A stretch of 43,257 nucleotides of DNA from UBA724 sp964008075. GTDB taxonomy: Bacteria > Bacteroidota > Bacteroidia > Flavobacteriales > Flavobacteriaceae. The number at the start of each line of letters is the position of its first letter. Position 1 is the first letter of the stretch. The notes below the pieces were generated by a model. That model worked only from the letters and a program-made list of their open reading frames with translations, was not told where the DNA came from and searched no databases. The position numbers were made by a program, and so were the translations under genes. Shown in pieces: positions 17,512-26,896 of the stretch. Location of the stretch: the NCBI GenBank assembly GCA_964008075.1, contig CAXGAP010000007.1, positions 1-43,257 on the forward strand, written 5' to 3'.

Positions 17512-19320
17512 TTATTTCGCCTTCTCTTTAACAGGGTGAAAATGGTAATAAAGTTCTTTGGCTTTTGCCTTTCCAACCGCTCCACTTAGATCTTTCAATT
17601 TAGCTTCTTTGATTCGCTTGACGGACTTAAACACTTTGAGCAGTTTGATGATTGTTTTTTCTCCGATGCCGGGGATGTTGTCAAGCGATGAAGAAATAGC
17701 ATGTTTGCTTCTTCTGTTTCGATGCAGTCGCACGCCAAAGCGATGGGCTTCGTTTCGTAATTGTTGAATAATTTTAAGTGTTTCAGATCGTTTGTCAAGA
17801 TACATTGGAATAGGGTCGTTTGGGTAATAGATTTCTTCTAGTCGTTTGGCAATGCCGATCACTGCAATTTTGTTGCGCAAACCCAGGGCATCAATACTGA
17901 GCAAAGCAGAGCTCAACTGCCCTTTACCACCATCGATCACAATCAGCTGTGGGAGGCTTTGTTTTTCTTCTAAAAGGCGTTTGTATCGTCGATAAATGAC
18001 CTCTTCCATCGAGGCATAGTCATTGGCACCAGTGACTGTTTTGATGATGTAGTGACGATACTCTTTTTTGGCAGGCTTGGTGTTGCGAAACACCACGCAG
18101 GCAGCAACAGGGTTACTCCCTTGAATGTTAGAGTTGTCAAAACACTCGATATGGTAAGGCAGGGCTTGTAGTCGAAGGTCTTTTTTCATCTGACTAAGCA
18201 AACGATTTGTGTGTTGCTGTGGGTCAGAGATTTTGATTTGTTTTAGTTGCTCCAAACGCCCTTGCTTGGCATTGCGCAACGATAAGTCTAACAGCTTTTT
18301 TTTCTCTCCTTTTTTGGGGACAGTCACGCGTATATCGTCTCCCAAGTCAATGTCAACATGTAAGATCACATCTTTGGAAGTGGATTGAAACCGGCGGCGC
18401 AGCTCTACCACCACCAATCGAAGAAGGTCCTCATCGCTTTCTTCCAGTTTCTTTTTGATCTCCATGTTGTGAAAGCGAACAATCGATCCATATGCCACAT
18501 GGAGATAGTTGACATAAGCAGCATGTTCATCACTGATAACAGTACACACATCCACATTGCTAATGGTGGCACTGACCACTGCAGATTTGGATTGATAATT
18601 GGTTAGAGTATTGATTTTATTTTTTTGCTTCTGTGCCTCTTCATAGTCAAGCACATCAGCAGCAAGCTTCATCTTTTGTTTAAACCCTTGTATCGCTTCG
18701 CTAAAATTGCCACGCAATAGGGCTCTGATCTGACTGATTTGATGGTCATAGTCACTCTCAATTTGCTCACCCACACACCCACCTAAGCAGTTTCCTATAT
18801 GATACTCCAAACAGACTTTATAGTTTTTGGTTTGGATCGATTCTTCTCGCAAATCATAAGAACAGTTTCGAAGTGGATAGAGCTCTTGAATGAGATTCAT
18901 CAGCAAACGAACAGTTTTGAAATTGGTAAAAGGTCCAAAATACTCAGACCCATCTTTTATGATTTTTCGGGTGGTGAACACTCTTGGGAAAGCCTCATTT
19001 TTAATGCAGATCCAAGGATAGGTTTTATCATCTCTCAACAGGATGTTGTAGCGTGGTTGATGTTCTTTAATCAGGCTGTTTTCCAAAATCAATGCGTCGG
19101 ATTCGGTCGGCACAACGATATGTTTGATTGATGCGATATTGTTGACGAGCCTTTGGGTTTTTTTCGAATCGACTTGTTTTCGAAAATAAGAAGACACCCG
19201 GGTTTTGAGGTTTTTGGCTTTGCCGACATAAACAATTTTCTCTTGTTTGTCATAAAACTGATACACCCCTGGCAGATTGGGAAGGGCTTGCACATGAAGT
19301 TTTATCGCATCTTTCGGCAT
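17512..19320 (-). CDS. uvrC: excinuclease ABC subunit C
   Basis: UvrC makes the two incisions in nucleotide excision repair with UvrB. The N-terminal GIY-YIG nuclease is clear (GVY at 18-20, YVG at 31-33, catalytic Arg41 in KTRVSSYF). Then come a Cys-containing region (CLEYHIGNCLGGC), the UVR motif with LDYEEAQKQKNKI, the RNase H-like domain with ECFDNSNIQGSNPVAACVVF and VIDGGKGQL, and a C-terminal helix-hairpin-helix (DNIPGIGEKTIIKLLKVF). At 602 residues it is full length. It is 62 bases upstream of the DUF3108 gene on the same strand and divergent from the cyclo-ligase gene. Confidence 0.97.
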   Translation of the reverse strand: MPKDAIKLHVQALPNLPGVYQFYDKQEKIVYVGKAKNLKTRVSSYFRKQVDSKKTQRLVNNIASIKHIVVPTESDALILENSLIKEHQPRYNILLRDDKTYPWICIKNEAFPRVFTTRKIIKDGSEYFGPFTNFKTVRLLMNLIQELYPLRNCSYDLREESIQTKNYKVCLEYHIGNCLGGCVGEQIESDYDHQISQIRALLRGNFSEAIQGFKQKMKLAADVLDYEEAQKQKNKINTLTNYQSKSAVVSATISNVDVCTVISDEHAAYVNYLHVAYGSIVRFHNMEIKKKLEESDEDLLRLVVVELRRRFQSTSKDVILHVDIDLGDDIRVTVPKKGEKKKLLDLSLRNAKQGRLEQLKQIKISDPQQHTNRLLSQMKKDLRLQALPYHIECFDNSNIQGSNPVAACVVFRNTKPAKKEYRHYIIKTVTGANDYASMEEVIYRRYKRLLEEKQSLPQLIVIDGGKGQLSSALLSIDALGLRNKIAVIGIAKRLEEIYYPNDPIPMYLDKRSETLKIIQQLRNEAHRFGVRLHRNRRSKHAISSSLDNIPGIGEKTIIKLLKVFKSVKRIKEAKLKDLSGAVGKAKAKELYYHFHPVKEKAK

Positions 19321-19361
19321 ATGACGAAATTAATTATTTTATTTGTGTTCAATCCACAGCA

Positions 19362-19925
19362 ATGACAAAAGCAGAGGCTCGGCGATACCATCTAGATTTG
19401 CGCAAACAGATCACCCCCTCGCAAATGCAAAAAAAGCAGGAGGAATTGATGAAGTATATCAGGTTGTTTGACCTCTCTCAAGTGGGGGTTGTGCATTTGT
19501 TTTTATCCATTCAAAAACAGAAAGAGCCCAACACCAAAGCGTTGGTTGACTTGCTGTTTGGCATGGGTAAAAAGGTGGTTGTCCCCCAAACTGATTTCGC
19601 AACCAAACAGATGACACATTGGGAAATATTTCCAGAAACTGCCTTGCAAACAAACACCTACGGTATTCCAGAACCAATGGGAGGAATACTCATACAACCC
19701 AGTGCGATTGACCTGGTTTTTGTGCCGCTATTGGGGTACGATGGCAAGGGGGAACGGGTTGGATATGGCCAAGGATTTTATGACCGATTTCTCAGTAGGT
19801 GTTCACCACAAACTATTTTTGTTGGGCTGTCTTATTTTCCGCCTTGCCCTGATATCACGGATTGTGAACCGACAGACATTCGTCTTCACAGGTGCATCCA
19901 TTCTAAAGGAATTGTAGACTTTTAA
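19362..19925 (+). CDS. 5-formyltetrahydrofolate cyclo-ligase
   Basis: This enzyme converts 5-formyl-THF to 5,10-methenyl-THF with ATP, recovering folate. The 187-residue protein has the N-terminal MTKAEARRYHLDLRKQ helix, the middle YGIPEP motif, and the C-terminal phosphate-binding block GERVGYGQGFYDRFL (about 134-148). It is the only + strand gene in a long stretch of - strand genes. It is divergent from uvrC with a 41-base gap and overlaps the convergent lspA end by 4 bases. Confidence 0.94.
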   Translation: MTKAEARRYHLDLRKQITPSQMQKKQEELMKYIRLFDLSQVGVVHLFLSIQKQKEPNTKALVDLLFGMGKKVVVPQTDFATKQMTHWEIFPETALQTNTYGIPEPMGGILIQPSAIDLVFVPLLGYDGKGERVGYGQGFYDRFLSRCSPQTIFVGLSYFPPCPDITDCEPTDIRLHRCIHSKGIVDF

Positions 19926-20554
19926 TTTTTTGGAAAAATACGGTTGTTAAAAATAAGAATAATCCCCACACCAGTGCTGATGGCTGAATCGGCAAGGTTG
20001 AAAACTGGTTCAAAAAAAGTATAGGATTGCCCCCCAATCCAAGGCATCCAAGAAGGCCATACCCAAGTAAACATGGGAAATTGTAGCATGTCGACCACAT
20101 GCCCATAAAACAAGGGCGCATAACCACCACTTTCAGGGAAAATGCCAGCAACTTGCCCATAACTATTGGAAAACAGAAGACCGTAAAACAATGAATCAAT
20201 GATGTTGCCAAGCGCACCAGCAAAGATGAGACAACCAGAGATCAGCAATAACTTGTGTTGCTGCTTTTTGATTGCGTCCCAAAGCATATAGCCAATCACA
20301 CTCACAGCAACTATGCGAATGAGTGATAGCAGGAGCTTGCCAGTGTCATCAGAAATGAAGGGGATGAAGTCACTAAATCGTGTGCCCCATGCCATACCTT
20401 TGTTTTCAATAAAAATCAGGCGAAACCACCCCCAATCAAGGATGGCATCTGAGCTGTAAACACTCAGTGGAAAGTTGAGTTTGATATAGAACTTTGAACA
20501 CTGGTCAAGTAGCAGCACTACACCGATGAGAATGAGAGATTTTTTGAGGGTCAT
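19922..20554 (-). CDS. lspA: lipoprotein signal peptidase (SPase II)
   Basis: LspA is an inner-membrane aspartyl protease that cleaves lipoprotein signal peptides before the lipidated Cys. About four transmembrane segments are apparent. The family motifs are GALGNIID (113-120), GHVVD with catalytic Asp155, and FNLAD with catalytic Asp189. At 210 residues it is longer than the ~165 of E. coli, because of extra loop sequence between and before the catalytic motifs, typical of Bacteroidota. It starts 5 bases after the DksA-like gene, and its 3' end overlaps the cyclo-ligase gene by 4 bases. Confidence 0.95.
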   Translation of the reverse strand: MTLKKSLILIGVVLLLDQCSKFYIKLNFPLSVYSSDAILDWGWFRLIFIENKGMAWGTRFSDFIPFISDDTGKLLLSLIRIVAVSVIGYMLWDAIKKQQHKLLLISGCLIFAGALGNIIDSLFYGLLFSNSYGQVAGIFPESGGYAPLFYGHVVDMLQFPMFTWVWPSWMPWIGGQSYTFFEPVFNLADSAISTGVGIILIFNNRIFPKN

Positions 20555-20559
20555 CTATG

Positions 20560-20943
20560 CTATTTCTGCATGTTTTTTGCCTCGATGCTCAAAGTGGCGT
20601 GTGGCACTAATTTGAGTCGTTCGGAACTGATGAGCTTGCCTGTAACCCGACAAACACCATAGGTTTTATTTTCGATGCGAATCAAGGCATTTTTTAGGTC
20701 TCTAATAAATTTTTCTTGCCGAATCGCTAGTTGAGTATTGGCCTCTTTCGACATAGTTTCTGACCCTTCTTCAAAAGCCTTAAAGGTTGGAGAGGTATCG
20801 TCTGTGCCGTTGTTGCTATTGTTCATATAAGCACTTCTGATCAGTTCTAAATCATGTTGTGCTTTCGCAATTTTTTCTTCGATTAATATTTTGAATTCCT
20901 CTAGATCCTCTTCTGGGTATCGATTGATTTCGTTTGTTTTCAT
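20560..20943 (-). CDS. TraR/DksA-family protein lacking a complete zinc finger
   Basis: A 127-residue protein with an N-terminal coiled-coil-like helical part (EEDLEEFKILIEEKIAKAQ) and a C-terminal DksA/TraR-type module. DksA-like proteins bind the RNA polymerase secondary channel; whether this one does is not known. Only Cys98 of the zinc finger is kept, the second position being Thr101 (GVCRVTGK), and the second Cys pair is absent (LVPHATLSIEAK). The family module is otherwise intact, so the fold is probably kept without zinc. It lies 7 bases after ileS and 5 bases before lspA in one operon. Confidence 0.88.
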   Translation of the reverse strand: MKTNEINRYPEEDLEEFKILIEEKIAKAQHDLELIRSAYMNNSNNGTDDTSPTFKAFEEGSETMSKEANTQLAIRQEKFIRDLKNALIRIENKTYGVCRVTGKLISSERLKLVPHATLSIEAKNMQK

Positions 20944-20950
20944 TTTCTTT

Positions 20951-23900
20951 TTATTTGGTTTTATCTAAGCGAATCTCAGTTTTGATATCATCAAATGATA
21001 AGGGCTCTCCTTGGGGATTTGTATCAACAAATAAGATATTTTCGGCCAGCACTTCACTGGTCACGTAGTTTTTGTTGGCATCTATTGCACGTTCCAACTG
21101 TTTGTTTTGTTTTAGTGTTACAGTAATGGTATCAGTCACTTCAAAACCTTTGTCTTTTCGAAGGTTTTGAATTCGATTGACAAGTTCTCTCGCAATGCCC
21201 TCGAGAAGCAAATCTTCTGTTTGACTACAATCCAAAGCGACTGTTATTCCTTGTTCTGATGCAACCGACCAACCCTCAATATCTTTAGACTGAATCACTA
21301 CATCAGAAGCGTCTAAAATAGTATTTTTCCCATTAATTTCAACTGCAATTGATCCTTGCTTTTCTATGTTTTGAATTTGTTCATCGTTTAGTCCTTGAAT
21401 CACGTCTGAAACACCCTTCATTTCCTTACCAAATCGAGGACCAAGAGTTTTATAATTTGGCTTGATTTCCTTCACTAAAATCGACGAAGCATCATCGAGA
21501 ATTTCGATCGTTTTGACGTTGACTTCTGCAGCGATCAGATCCGACATTTCCATAATGGCTCGTTTTTCTTGACTATCTAGCGCAGGAATCAACACCTTTT
21601 GAAGGGGTTGACGCACTTTTATTTTTTCTTTTTTACGAATCGACAACACCAAAGAAACTATGCGTTGCGCAAGCTGCATTTTTTTCTCTAAATCAACTGC
21701 AATACATTCGTTGTTGGCAGTTGGAAAATAAGCCAAGTGAACAGAAGCATATTGCTCTTTTTCAGTGGTTGTATCCAAATCTTGATACAGACGATCTGCA
21801 TAAAAGGGTGCAATGGGTGCCATGAGTTTTGCAACAGAAATCAAACAAGTATACAGGGTTTGATATGCTGAAATTTTATCTTCCTCATAGGTCCCTTTCC
21901 AAAATCGTCTTCTCGACAAACGAACATACCAATTGCTCAAGTCTTCGTTCACAAATGAGGAGATCAACCGAGCGGCTTTGGTGGGTTCATAGTTGCCGAA
22001 ATGCTCATCCACCTGAGTGATGAGGGAGTGAAGTGCTGACAAAGCCCATCGGTCCATTTCGGGTCGTTTGTCTAAAGGAATATCTGTCTCTTCATAGCAA
22101 AACCCATCGATATTGGCATATAAAATAAAAAACGAATAGGTGTTGTACAGTGTACCAAAAAACTTACGACGCACTTCGCGAATTCCTTCCACATCAAATT
22201 TGAGGTTGTCCCAAGGGTTTGCATTGCTGATCATATACCAGCGAGTTGCGTCTGCACCATAGGTGTTTAGGGTTTCGAAGGGATCAACTACGTTGCCTAA
22301 GCGTTTGGACATCTTTTGCCCATTCTTGTCTAGCACAAGCCCATTGGAAACAACATTTTTATAGGTGATACTGTCAAATACCAATCCACCAATGACATGC
22401 AAGGTGTAGAACCACCCTCTTGTTTGGTCAACACCCTCGGCGATAAAGTCAGCAGGAAACTCTACTGCCTCATCTATTTTGTGTTTGTTTTCAAAGGGAT
22501 AGTGCCATTGCGCATAAGGCATGGAGCCAGAGTCAAACCAGACATCGATCAGGTCGCTTTCTCTGTGCATGGGTTCACCTGATGAACTGACAAGAACTAA
22601 GCCATCCACGATGTTTTTGTGCAGATCGATTTTGTTATAGTTTTCGGCTTTCATATCGCCAGGGACAAAATGTGCAAAAGGGTTTGTTTGCATAAACCCA
22701 GCTTTAACTGCCCTTTCGACTTCTGTTTGAAGCTCTTCAATTGACCCAATAACTTTTGTTTCGCTGTTGTCTTCCGTTCGCCAAATCGGCAAGGGGATGC
22801 CCCAAAATCGAGAGCGTGAAAGGTTCCAGTCATTGGCATTGGCGAGCCAGTTTGCAAAGCGCCTTTCTCCTGTTGATTTTGGTTTCCAATTGATGTTGTT
22901 GTTGAGCGTAACGAGGAGTTTTTTGTTGTCGCTGACTTTCACAAACCATGAATCGAGGGGGTAGTATAACACAGGCTTGTCTGTTCGCCAGCAGTTGGGA
23001 TAACTGTGCACATATTTCTCAACAGTAAAGGCTTTGTTTTCTTCTTTCAGACGAATGGCAATTTCGACATCAACAGATTTGTCAGGAGCCTGACCATCGT
23101 CGTAGTATTCGTTTTTCACATATTTTCCACCAAGTGATCCAAGTTCTTTTCGAAAACGACCTTGCAGATCGACGAGCGGAACCAGCTGTTCGTGTTCATC
23201 CAAAACCAGCATGGGTGGCACTTCTGGGGTTGCTTGTTTGGCGACCATTGCATCGTCTGCACCAAAGGTAGGTGCGGTATGAACAATTCCTGTTCCGTCG
23301 TCAGTGGTTACAAATTCACCTGCAATCACTCGAAAGGCATTTTCTGGGGTGTTGTGTGGCAGGGGTGCATCGGACCACAATTGCTTGTATCGAATGCCGA
23401 CGAGTGAAGCACCTTTAATCTCATCTGTGATGAGGTATGGGATGTTTTCCCCTTTCTTGTCGTAAGACAGTAAGTCATCATTAGCCTTGACTTGTTGAAA
23501 GACTTTTGTAAACACCTTTGGCACCAAATCTTTGGCGAGTAGCACACGTATGAGGAGGTGGGTGTAACGATTAAATGTAGAAACGACCACATAGTCGATT
23601 GAGGGCCCAACAGTGAGTGCGGTATTAGAGGGCAAGGTCCAAGGGGTGGTTGTCCATGCCAATATGTGCAGTGGGGTTTCGTCTTGTAGTTGAGGGGGGA
23701 GTGTTTCGTTGAGGGTTTCAAATTGCGCAGTGACTGTTGTGTCTGTCACATCTTGATAACAGCCGGGTTGATTGAGCTCGTGTGAAGACAATCCTGTTCC
23801 TGCTTTTGGAGAATAGGGTTGGATGGTGTATCCTTTATAAATGAGTTTTTTGTCATAGAGTTGTTTGAGCAACCACCACACCGACTCCATATACTTAGAG

Positions 23901-24355
23901 GTATAGGTAACGTATGGCTCTTTCATATCCACCCAGTACCCCATTTGTTTTGTCAAATCGCTCCAGACATCTGTGTATCGCATCACTGCTTCACGGCAGG
24001 CGGCATTGTATTGATCGACGCTGATGGTCTTTCCGATATCTTCTTTGGTAATGCCAAGTTCTTTTTCTACACCCAACTCAACGGGTAGGCCATGGGTATC
24101 CCACCCCGCTTTGCGATTGACCTGAAAACCTTTTTGGGTTTTATAGCGGCAAAAAATATCTTTTATGGTACGTCCCATCACATGGTGAATACCTGGTAGA
24201 CCATTGGCAGAGGGAGGTCCTTCATAAAAAACATAAGGGGGTCTTCCTTCTCTTGTACTCACGCTCGCTTCAAATGTCAGCTCTCTTTCCCAATAGCTTT
24301 GGATATCCTTGGAAACCGATACGAGATCTATATTTTTATACGACGGAAAAGCCAT
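20951..24355 (-). CDS. ileS: isoleucyl-tRNA synthetase, long type-2-like form
   Basis: IleRS charges tRNA-Ile with isoleucine; its CP1 domain edits valine. At 1134 residues this is the long form resembling eukaryotic-type IleRS2 proteins, not the ~940-residue zinc-containing bacterial type 1. The KMSKR motif is intact (about 681-685). The HIGH signature is altered: residues 55-58 read Gly-Ile-His-His in NGLPGIHHVMG, with the first His and the Gly exchanged. The editing domain is present (LAWTTTPWTLPSNTAL). The gene leads an ileS-dksA-like-lspA operon; only 57 bases separate it from the receptor gene, with a one-mismatch -7 element at about 24371-24378. Confidence 0.96.
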   Translation of the reverse strand: MAFPSYKNIDLVSVSKDIQSYWERELTFEASVSTREGRPPYVFYEGPPSANGLPGIHHVMGRTIKDIFCRYKTQKGFQVNRKAGWDTHGLPVELGVEKELGITKEDIGKTISVDQYNAACREAVMRYTDVWSDLTKQMGYWVDMKEPYVTYTSKYMESVWWLLKQLYDKKLIYKGYTIQPYSPKAGTGLSSHELNQPGCYQDVTDTTVTAQFETLNETLPPQLQDETPLHILAWTTTPWTLPSNTALTVGPSIDYVVVSTFNRYTHLLIRVLLAKDLVPKVFTKVFQQVKANDDLLSYDKKGENIPYLITDEIKGASLVGIRYKQLWSDAPLPHNTPENAFRVIAGEFVTTDDGTGIVHTAPTFGADDAMVAKQATPEVPPMLVLDEHEQLVPLVDLQGRFRKELGSLGGKYVKNEYYDDGQAPDKSVDVEIAIRLKEENKAFTVEKYVHSYPNCWRTDKPVLYYPLDSWFVKVSDNKKLLVTLNNNINWKPKSTGERRFANWLANANDWNLSRSRFWGIPLPIWRTEDNSETKVIGSIEELQTEVERAVKAGFMQTNPFAHFVPGDMKAENYNKIDLHKNIVDGLVLVSSSGEPMHRESDLIDVWFDSGSMPYAQWHYPFENKHKIDEAVEFPADFIAEGVDQTRGWFYTLHVIGGLVFDSITYKNVVSNGLVLDKNGQKMSKRLGNVVDPFETLNTYGADATRWYMISNANPWDNLKFDVEGIREVRRKFFGTLYNTYSFFILYANIDGFCYEETDIPLDKRPEMDRWALSALHSLITQVDEHFGNYEPTKAARLISSFVNEDLSNWYVRLSRRRFWKGTYEEDKISAYQTLYTCLISVAKLMAPIAPFYADRLYQDLDTTTEKEQYASVHLAYFPTANNECIAVDLEKKMQLAQRIVSLVLSIRKKEKIKVRQPLQKVLIPALDSQEKRAIMEMSDLIAAEVNVKTIEILDDASSILVKEIKPNYKTLGPRFGKEMKGVSDVIQGLNDEQIQNIEKQGSIAVEINGKNTILDASDVVIQSKDIEGWSVASEQGITVALDCSQTEDLLLEGIARELVNRIQNLRKDKGFEVTDTITVTLKQNKQLERAIDANKNYVTSEVLAENILFVDTNPQGEPLSFDDIKTEIRLDKTK

Positions 24356-24412
24356 AATTTGTAATAAGTTGCGAAAGTAACCAATTTCCCCAAAAGTTGA
24401 GGGATTTTGGAC

Positions 24413-26896
24413 CTAGAACCTGTACTGTAAACGCAGGCGTAAACTACGTCCAGGTGCAGAGATACCAGACGCAAATTCTTTGTAGTGCACATCGAATAGA
24501 TTGTGAAGGTCTGCACCTACTTTGGTTGTTGCATTGATGTTATAGGTCAAACGCAAATCAAAGCGATGCCAGTAGGGCGTTCCGGCATATTCGATTTCAC
24601 CAGTGTTGTCAGAACGAAGGATGAAAGGAGTTTCTTCTAATCCATCCTCACCACCATTACTGTAATCTTTTGGGTGTTTTTTTCCAGCAAAAACAAAGGA
24701 TAGCTGCCCCTGCAAGCGATCTTTTTTGATGGACAAAGAATGTGTGCCTTGCCATGGGAGGATTGATGCAACGGGGATTTTGTCTTTACGTGTTTCTCCG
24801 TGGGTGTAATTGATATGACCACTATAGTTGACGATTTTGCTCAGCTTTGCTTGCCACTGCAAACTGGCGCCACGCAGGGTTGCTTCTCCTACGTTTGTAT
24901 TTGCCCAAGTTTCCAATTCATCTCCTGAATGGGTGATGGTTGCAAAGCTATCGGACGACAGATCCAAGGGTAACATATAGGGTTGACGAGCGATGTAGTT
25001 CGACAAAATCGTATAAAATAGGTTGGCTTGCACAAAAGACACTCGCTGATCAAAATATCGACTAATGCCCAAATCAGCTGTATATGCATATTCTGGTCTT
25101 AGCTCAGGATTGGGTACAGTGAGTTTCCCTTGTTTTTCACGTATTTTTCCCATGTCGTCGATATTTGGCGCACGAAAGCCACTCGCCAACACTGATCGAA
25201 ATTCCCATTTATTATTCGGACGATAAACATAGCCAAAAGACATATTGAGGGCATTGCTTTTGTTGGTTGTTTTCCCCAAGCGACTGTCGATGAGTGCTTG
25301 CTCACTCCACTCAGCTTTGAGTCTGGTATTGGTCAAACGAGCTCCTGTATTCAGGGTATTTTTTTCATCGAGGTTCCATTTGTAATCTAGATAAGCAGCT
25401 AGGGTGGTATAATAACCTCCCTTGCTTGGGTATCGCGATGGAATGAGCGTATAGTCTGTCAGGCCAATGATAGTATTCCCATCGAGAACCAAGTTTTGGC
25501 TGTACCCAATAGACGTGAGTTCGTTGTGGGTCATTTCAAAGCCATAGGCCAGTTTTTTGGAGGTGTCAAGAGCAACATTAAAATCGGCATTGGCACTAAA
25601 CACATCCAAGTCTTCGATTTGACTTTCACGCAGTAAACTCCCAAATTTGCGTTGCACTCTAGACTCCTCAATTTGTTGATATGCTAGGGTAATCACGCCT
25701 TCTCTCAACCATTTTTTGTCGGTTGTAAAGTTATATTTAGGAGAAATTAGCAATCTCTTTTGGGGTCCATAAAACCATGTGGCATAACGAAGCTCATCGT
25801 CCAATCGCTCTGCCAGCTTATCAAAGCGATGGATATCAGAAGATTCGGAGTATTGAAAATTGAGCACCCATTTGTTTTTGGCATTTGGTTGAAACACCAG
25901 TTTATGCATTAGATCGACTTGGTCATACTTCGAATTGTATTGGCGATTGGGGTTGGGGTTTGATTGTGGTTGGTCTTGAAAAAAATAGCGATTATTTTTA
26001 GAAATTTCTGACACCAACCCCCAGTCGGTATATCCATGATTGCGTTGACGGCCCATATAGATATCCCCAAAAATAGAATAGCTCGCACTTGTCAGACTTG
26101 CCCATTTGTTGTTGCTATGAGTAATATCAACGTGATTGATGCTGTGTTCGTGACGAGTATCATAGCTATTGGCAATAAAAAAACGCCATGGTTGGGCATC
26201 ACCAACACGGGGTTCTTTGGTAAAGTAATGCACCACGCCTCCAAGAGCATCAGAGCCATAGCCTACAGATGAGGGACCATACACGACTTCTGCTCGAGAC
26301 AAAGAAAAAGGGTCGATGGAAATGGCATTGTGAAGGTGCCCTGAACGATAGATGGCATTATTCATTCGCACACCATCGACGACCAATAGGATTCGATTGG
26401 CTTCAAACCCTCGAATAACAGGGCTTCCACCACCACCTTGCGAGCGTTGGACGCGAATGCCAGTGGCTTCGCGCAGCAATTCTGCACTGGTGTTTGGAAC
26501 AATCGACGAAATTTCACGGTCGGAAAGGATAGCAACTTGTTTGGACACTCGTTTTTTCTCATCTGTTGTTCGACTGACTGAAAGCACAATTTCACCAAGG
26601 CGTTGGGTGTCTGGGTAAAGAGAAATCTGTTTTGACTGTTGAACTTCTGCCACAACAGCCATCAGGCTTTCATATCCAATATGCTCGAAAAATACCTCGT
26701 CATTTGCTGAAAAAACCGACAAATCTAGTTGTCCATCAGCATCACTTGTGGCATTTTTTTTTGTGAAGTTGTCATAAGCAACCACATCTTGTATGGGATA
26801 GCCAGTGACTGCATCAACCAACCGAACGGTTTGACCATGTAGGCTCATGAGACAATGCCCAAAAAAAAGCACACTAAGCTTATGAATAAATCTCAT
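24413..26896 (-). CDS. TonB-dependent outer-membrane receptor
   Basis: An 827-residue receptor for energised uptake across the outer membrane. It has a short signal sequence, an N-terminal carboxypeptidase D regulatory-like domain (VRLVDAVTGYPIQDVVAYD onward, about 24-100), a plug with RGFEANRILLVVDGVRMNN and EVVYGPSSVGYGSDALGGVV (about 165-225), and a long barrel ending RLRLQYRF with the terminal Phe typical of outer-membrane proteins. The barrel resembles siderophore/haem/cobalamin receptors, but the ligand cannot be read from sequence. No SusD partner is adjacent. The start lies within recO, overlapping it by 17 bases, so expression is probably linked to porZ-recO. Confidence 0.92.
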   Translation of the reverse strand: MRFIHKLSVLFFGHCLMSLHGQTVRLVDAVTGYPIQDVVAYDNFTKKNATSDADGQLDLSVFSANDEVFFEHIGYESLMAVVAEVQQSKQISLYPDTQRLGEIVLSVSRTTDEKKRVSKQVAILSDREISSIVPNTSAELLREATGIRVQRSQGGGGSPVIRGFEANRILLVVDGVRMNNAIYRSGHLHNAISIDPFSLSRAEVVYGPSSVGYGSDALGGVVHYFTKEPRVGDAQPWRFFIANSYDTRHEHSINHVDITHSNNKWASLTSASYSIFGDIYMGRQRNHGYTDWGLVSEISKNNRYFFQDQPQSNPNPNRQYNSKYDQVDLMHKLVFQPNAKNKWVLNFQYSESSDIHRFDKLAERLDDELRYATWFYGPQKRLLISPKYNFTTDKKWLREGVITLAYQQIEESRVQRKFGSLLRESQIEDLDVFSANADFNVALDTSKKLAYGFEMTHNELTSIGYSQNLVLDGNTIIGLTDYTLIPSRYPSKGGYYTTLAAYLDYKWNLDEKNTLNTGARLTNTRLKAEWSEQALIDSRLGKTTNKSNALNMSFGYVYRPNNKWEFRSVLASGFRAPNIDDMGKIREKQGKLTVPNPELRPEYAYTADLGISRYFDQRVSFVQANLFYTILSNYIARQPYMLPLDLSSDSFATITHSGDELETWANTNVGEATLRGASLQWQAKLSKIVNYSGHINYTHGETRKDKIPVASILPWQGTHSLSIKKDRLQGQLSFVFAGKKHPKDYSNGGEDGLEETPFILRSDNTGEIEYAGTPYWHRFDLRLTYNINATTKVGADLHNLFDVHYKEFASGISAPGRSLRLRLQYRF

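Noticed and set aside
24356..24412. A T-box or other tRNA-sensing leader for ileS
   Set aside because: The gap before ileS is only 57 bases, too short for such a leader, and T-boxes are not expected in this group.
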